From positions 1 through 18,778 of the forward strand of contig JALWSI010000143.1 in NCBI GenBank assembly GCA_027080315.1: 18,778 nt of DNA, in the 5' to 3' direction. Of the stretch, positions 13,601 to 18,778 are shown in pieces. A program made the translations under genes and the position numbers. Every line of letters begins with the position of its first letter. Positions within the stretch are counted from its first letter, which is position 1. The notes beneath the pieces are model-generated. The model ran no database searches and was not told the origin of the DNA. It was given only the letters and a program-made list of their open reading frames with translations. The stretch is from a bacterium. Lineage in GTDB: Bacteria; Thermosulfidibacterota; Thermosulfidibacteria; Thermosulfidibacterales; JALWSI01.

Positions 13601-15043
13601 CTATTGAGACTCAACCATCTTATCCTCTCCCGTAAAGGCCATTCTCACATTTTCAGGAATAGGATGGGTTAGGTGTTCCTCAAACATCTCCAAGAGATCG
13701 TAGGGATCCCATCCCCCTTTAAGTAGAGACTCTATCCCCTTCTTCGTCACCTGGAAGATCACAACAGCATCCCGGGAAATGGTGTCTCCCATGACGGTAA
13801 AAAAGTAAACCAATGGAAGGGAATGGAAGTTCACCTCTAATATGGCCTCAAAGTTGGCTTGAAGGGTTAGGGTCGGAAACTCTTCTCCAATAAGCTCTTC
13901 TCCTCCCTCACCCATAAGCAGTCTTATCTCTGGATGCACAAAGAAAAACTCCTCTCCTCTTTCTTCACCAACCGAGACCACTCCTGTGCTCTTCAGGGCA
14001 GGGGCCTCTAAGAGAAACCTTGCTATAGCAGAGATAGGCGTTTTGGCGGAAAGATCCTCAACGGGCAAGTGCCGCCTTTGAAGTCTGCTTGAAGGCAACA
14101 CTTTGCGAATCACCTCCTCCAGAAGTTTAACAGGAAGCCAGCGATTCTGGGGAAAGAGCATCAACAACCTAAAGGGAACCTTCAACCCGTTAATTCCCAT
14201 TATCCATTCACCCAGAGTGGTCAACATCTCTTTGGGATGCTGACTCAACCATGGAATAAGCCTCCCCTGGTTAACAATAAAGCCTCTTCTGCGAGTATCT
14301 CTAACCAAAAGCTCAATTTGCTGGGCAAAGGTTATCTCTTTTTGGAACGACTCAAGGTCTATGTTTAGACCTTTAGTAAGGCTTTTGGCAGAGCCGGCAT
14401 GAAACTGAGTGCCATGAAGGGTGCTCACCTTTCCCTTCTTCTCAATTAACCCCAGAATCTGCAAAAGAAGCACCAGAGCCTGTAACATGCCTCCCTGCTG
14501 AACTATATTTGAAGGCTTAACTTCAGGGGGGAGAGGCTCAGGGATAATATCTTCTAAATAGACCGATTTATGGGCCACGGGATGAGGCACCAAAGGACTG
14601 GAAAGAGATAGATCTGTCACCCTTTCTGTCGAAGGCTTGGCCACATAGATAACCAAGCCCTTGTTTATCAAACCCTTGAAAGCACGCTCAAAGGATCCTC
14701 TCCATTCCCAGTATCCCCACCGTCTCTTGCCAAAGATTGGACCCAAGTCAGAAAGGGTAAATGCCCCAGCGTACTGGTATATGGTGTTTATAACCTCAAG
14801 AACCTTCCTCTCCTGAGGGGTGGTAGAGTCCAAAACCCTCTTCATCACCTCGCAATTCTGAAGGCATCTGAGAACCACCTTAACGGCTTCGTTAACGGTG
14901 AGGAGATGGGCGTTCTCACGGCATAGTATGCTTGCCATCTGATTCAACTGCTGCGGAGAGTAACGACTTAAGGACTTATCCAACCCCCTAATAAGTATCT
15001 TCCCCTCTCCTCTCGAGCACTTTGTATCCATATCTTTATCCAA
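13601..15043 (-). CDS. Helicase-associated (Helicase_C_3-like) domain protein without an ATPase
   Basis: This 480-residue soluble protein has no helicase motifs. Its C-terminal part (about 393-470: LQANFEAILEVNFHSLPLVY, ISRDAVVIFQVTKKGIESLL, GWDPYDLLEMFEEHLTHPIP, ENV) has the pattern of the Helicase_C_3/XPB-Ssl2 N-terminal domain, found in front of bacterial XPB-like helicases and in stand-alone helicase-associated proteins. Further up, 76-135 (TPQERKVLEVINTIYQYAGA to GLINKGLVIYVAK) and 184-208 look like winged-helix segments, suggesting DNA binding. A DNA-repair or regulatory role is possible but unproven. Possible starts are TTG 15043 (GGGAG 3 bp upstream) or ATG 15031; neither has an ideal ribosome binding site. 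It is divergent from asd and separated from lysE by 224 bp, so it is probably a single-gene unit. I rate the domain call as moderate; the gene itself is secure. Confidence 0.72.
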   Translation of the reverse strand: MDKDMDTKCSRGEGKILIRGLDKSLSRYSPQQLNQMASILCRENAHLLTVNEAVKVVLRCLQNCEVMKRVLDSTTPQERKVLEVINTIYQYAGAFTLSDLGPIFGKRRWGYWEWRGSFERAFKGLINKGLVIYVAKPSTERVTDLSLSSPLVPHPVAHKSVYLEDIIPEPLPPEVKPSNIVQQGGMLQALVLLLQILGLIEKKGKVSTLHGTQFHAGSAKSLTKGLNIDLESFQKEITFAQQIELLVRDTRRRGFIVNQGRLIPWLSQHPKEMLTTLGEWIMGINGLKVPFRLLMLFPQNRWLPVKLLEEVIRKVLPSSRLQRRHLPVEDLSAKTPISAIARFLLEAPALKSTGVVSVGEERGEEFFFVHPEIRLLMGEGGEELIGEEFPTLTLQANFEAILEVNFHSLPLVYFFTVMGDTISRDAVVIFQVTKKGIESLLKGGWDPYDLLEMFEEHLTHPIPENVRMAFTGEDKMVESQ

Positions 15044-15157
15044 CCACTCCCAGCTTACTGGATTAGGGAGATCACAACCTCAAGGCGTGCCACCCTCTTT
15101 ACCTATCTTTTTCTCAAAAGGCCGCTCTTTGTCAACAGAAAAAAGCACAAATGGTTA

Positions 15158-15187
15158 TTGACCCTCAATTCTACTAAGGGATATACG
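15158..15187 (+). promoter_or_regulatory. Probable sigma-70-type promoter of the asd-guaB transcript
   Basis: TTGACC at 15158-15163 is a near-consensus -35 box. Seventeen bases later comes ATATAC (15181-15186), or TATACG with 18-base spacing (15182-15187), as the -10 box. Transcription would begin near 15193 and give a leader of about 70 bases before asd. Position and spacing fit well; there is no direct evidence of use. Confidence 0.55.
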
Positions 15188-15201
15188 CCACACACAACCA
15201 A

Positions 15202-15217
15202 GGAGGCAAAAGCCTCC
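15202..15217 (+). repeat. First leader hairpin of asd (GGAGGC-AAAA-GCCTCC)
   Basis: A perfect 6-bp inverted repeat with an AAAA loop lies about 10 bases after the predicted transcription start. Its left arm contains a perfect AAGGAGG (15200-15206) with no start codon at a suitable distance, so it does not serve an ORF. The right arm contains CTCC, which could also pair with the asd ribosome binding site GGAG at 15254-15257. No T-run follows, so it is not an intrinsic terminator. Confidence 0.6.
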
Positions 15218-15224
15218 CAAACCA

Positions 15225-15242
15225 TCCCTCTAAAAAGAGGGA
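15225..15242 (+). repeat. Second leader hairpin of asd (TCCCTCT-AAAA-AGAGGGA)
   Basis: A perfect 7-bp inverted repeat, again with an AAAA loop, sits 7 bases after the first hairpin and 8 bases before the AAAGGAG ribosome binding site of asd (15251-15257). The two hairpins share loop and purine-rich arm type, which suggests a designed leader structure such as RNA stabilisation, protein binding or translational control. The sequence does not match the lysine riboswitch often found before asd. Confidence 0.6.
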
Positions 15243-15264
15243 GAGGTCAGAAAGGAGCTCTGCA

Positions 15265-17744
<2,480 letters not shown>

Positions 17745-17757
17745 GAAAGGAAGGGCC

Positions 17758-18219
17758 ATGGAGAAAGAGCTACCCTATTATCACGGGTGCTTCGGCTGCG
17801 GTCCAGATAATCCCTGTGGGGTTGAGCTGAGATTCTTTTACAATGGAGATAAGGTGACCGCCAGCTACTCTCCCAAAGAGGTTCATGTGGGCTTCAAAGG
17901 AGTGGTACACGGAGGGGTGGTCACCGCACTGCTGGACGAAGCCATGTGGTGGGCCGTTGCAGCAAAGCACAAAAAGAACACTTTCACCGTGAAGATAGAG
18001 GTTGACTTCAAAAAACCTTTATCTCCAGGCAGCACATACAGGGTTGAAGGGAAAGTAGAGGAAGAGCGAAAGGGCCGAATATTCATAACCCATGGTGCAG
18101 TGTTTGACGAGAAAGGCAAGCTCTGTGCTCAGAGCAGAGGAACCTTTCTGAAAGCTCCCGATGAAAGTCTAAAGATGCTTCTGGAAGGCTTGAGCGACCC
18201 GTCTCTTTTTGATGATTGA
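17758..18219 (+). CDS. Hot-dog fold thioesterase (PaaI-like)
   Basis: This 153-residue protein has the hot-dog thioesterase pattern of the PaaI/YiiD group. The core motif GVVHGGVVTALLDEAMWWA (H51-G52-G53, with D60 and E61 as catalytic candidates) is followed by strands VDFKKPLSPGSTYRVEGKV and GRIFITHGAVFDEKG. The N-terminus CFGCGPDNPCGVELRF (C11, C14, C20) is the conserved lead-in of this subfamily, with an added cysteine at 20 where many relatives have Ile. It probably hydrolyses an acyl-CoA; the acyl group is unknown. ATG 17758 comes 13 bp after guaB with GGAAGG upstream. Its last 8 bases overlap the next gene. Confident about the fold, not the substrate. Confidence 0.85.
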   Translation: MEKELPYYHGCFGCGPDNPCGVELRFFYNGDKVTASYSPKEVHVGFKGVVHGGVVTALLDEAMWWAVAAKHKKNTFTVKIEVDFKKPLSPGSTYRVEGKVEEERKGRIFITHGAVFDEKGKLCAQSRGTFLKAPDESLKMLLEGLSDPSLFDD

Positions 18220-18778
18220 AGAGTTTGATAAAAAACTATCATCGCTACTCATATTCCTCATTCCCCTTGCCTTTGTGGTAGGTTACTTCTGTAAGGGTTT
18301 CCTACCCTCTTACAAAGGGTCGGCCACCCCTGCCCTGTTTGTCATCATGTTCTGTTCAACCTTTGGATTGAAGTTCTCCGACTTTGTGGAACTGGGAGAG
18401 AACGGGCCTCCAATAATAGTGGGAATATTGCTACAGCTCTTCGCATTACCCTTGGTTGCCTATTGTGTAGCCCATCTATTTTACTCCGTCCCTAACGAGA
18501 GTGAGTTAATAATAGGACACCTATGTGTCTCCACAGCACCGGCAGCCATCTCCACCATCATATGGAGCCGCATAACCGGCGGGAACATTGCCCTTGCCGT
18601 AATAGTCGTGGGAATCCACGTGCTCCTTGTGCCCTTAACCGCCCCACTAACACTGAAACTCCTGGTGGGAGGAGGCCACGTTCCCATGCAGGCCCTCTCA
18701 ATAAGACTCTTCATTGCGGTACTGCTTCCAACAATCACAGCGGTATCCCTTTACCCCTACCTCAACCCTGAAAAGGTG
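18212..18778 (+). CDS. Bile acid:sodium symporter (BASS/SBF) family transporter, N-terminal part
   Basis: The frame runs from ATG 18212 to the window edge without a stop (189 codons), so the gene is cut at its 3' end. Several hydrophobic segments are evident, e.g. LLIFLIPLAFVVGYF, FVIMFCSTFGLKFSDF, IIVGILLQLFALPLVAYCVA and VIVVGIHVLLVPL. The segment IIGHLCVSTAPAAISTIIW, then GGNIALAV, matches the SBF family core (P-x2-x-S/W followed by GGN). These proteins are sodium-coupled or related carriers for organic anions or peptides; the substrate is unknown. The start overlaps the thioesterase stop (ATGATTGA) and lacks a clear Shine-Dalgarno sequence, so translation is probably coupled. The last few residues before the edge are LNPEKV. 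Confidence 0.8.
   Translation, partial: MIEEFDKKLSSLLIFLIPLAFVVGYFCKGFLPSYKGSATPALFVIMFCSTFGLKFSDFVELGENGPPIIVGILLQLFALPLVAYCVAHLFYSVPNESELIIGHLCVSTAPAAISTIIWSRITGGNIALAVIVVGIHVLLVPLTAPLTLKLLVGGGHVPMQALSIRLFIAVLLPTITAVSLYPYLNPEKV

Overview
The window is a gene-dense stretch of a bacterial chromosome of moderate GC content, made up mainly of housekeeping genes, with a few gene fusions and leader regions that deserve attention. AGA/AGG Arg codons are frequent, TTG and GTG starts are common, and many genes touch or overlap. Nothing fixes the taxon. The order infB-ylxP-rbfA-nrnA, the multi-PAS cytoplasmic kinase with cysteine motifs and the lack of any visible aerobic enzyme would fit an anaerobic, possibly thermophilic bacterium (Synergistota, a clostridial lineage or Thermodesulfobacteria-like groups). 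That is a low-confidence guess. I see no rRNA or tRNA gene, CRISPR array, insertion sequence or prophage gene.

Layout. (1) 1-3783, plus strand: one tightly packed run of the infB 3' end, ylxP, rbfA, nrnA, a DnaQ-type exonuclease that appears fused to a WYL-like domain, and a TrmH/SpoU RNA methyltransferase. It serves translation initiation, ribosome maturation and small-RNA turnover; truB, often found after rbfA/nrnA, is not here. (2) 3786-6489, minus strand: ogt, truA, gmk and a Xer-type recombinase, each overlapping or nearly touching the next. (3) 6552-7472, plus strand: a radical SAM protein with a C-terminal winged helix. (4) 7481-13376, minus strand: a LysE-family exporter, nadB, nadA and a four-PAS hybrid histidine kinase, probably one transcript, preceded by an AT-rich region, a possible 27-residue leader ORF and a hairpin. 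(5) 13601-15043, minus strand: a protein with an apparent helicase-associated (Helicase_C_3-like) domain but no ATPase. (6) 15265-18778, plus strand: asd, guaB, a hot-dog thioesterase and the 5' part of a bile-acid:sodium-symporter-family transporter, behind a good sigma-70-type promoter and two tandem AAAA-loop hairpins.

How they work together. Region 1 covers IF-2, 30S maturation and RNA degradation/modification. Region 2 mixes nucleotide synthesis, tRNA pseudouridylation, DNA repair and chromosome-dimer resolution. Region 4 holds the first two steps of de novo NAD synthesis from aspartate (NadB then NadA) without nadC in view. Region 6 starts with the branch point of aspartate-family amino acids and the committed step of GMP synthesis.

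I did not find a clear new defence or mobile system. The best leads are the exonuclease-WYL fusion, the ATPase-less helicase-associated protein, the possible leader peptide and hairpin before lysE, the tandem hairpins before asd, and the repeated C-x10-C-x2-C-P motif in two PAS domains of the kinase.
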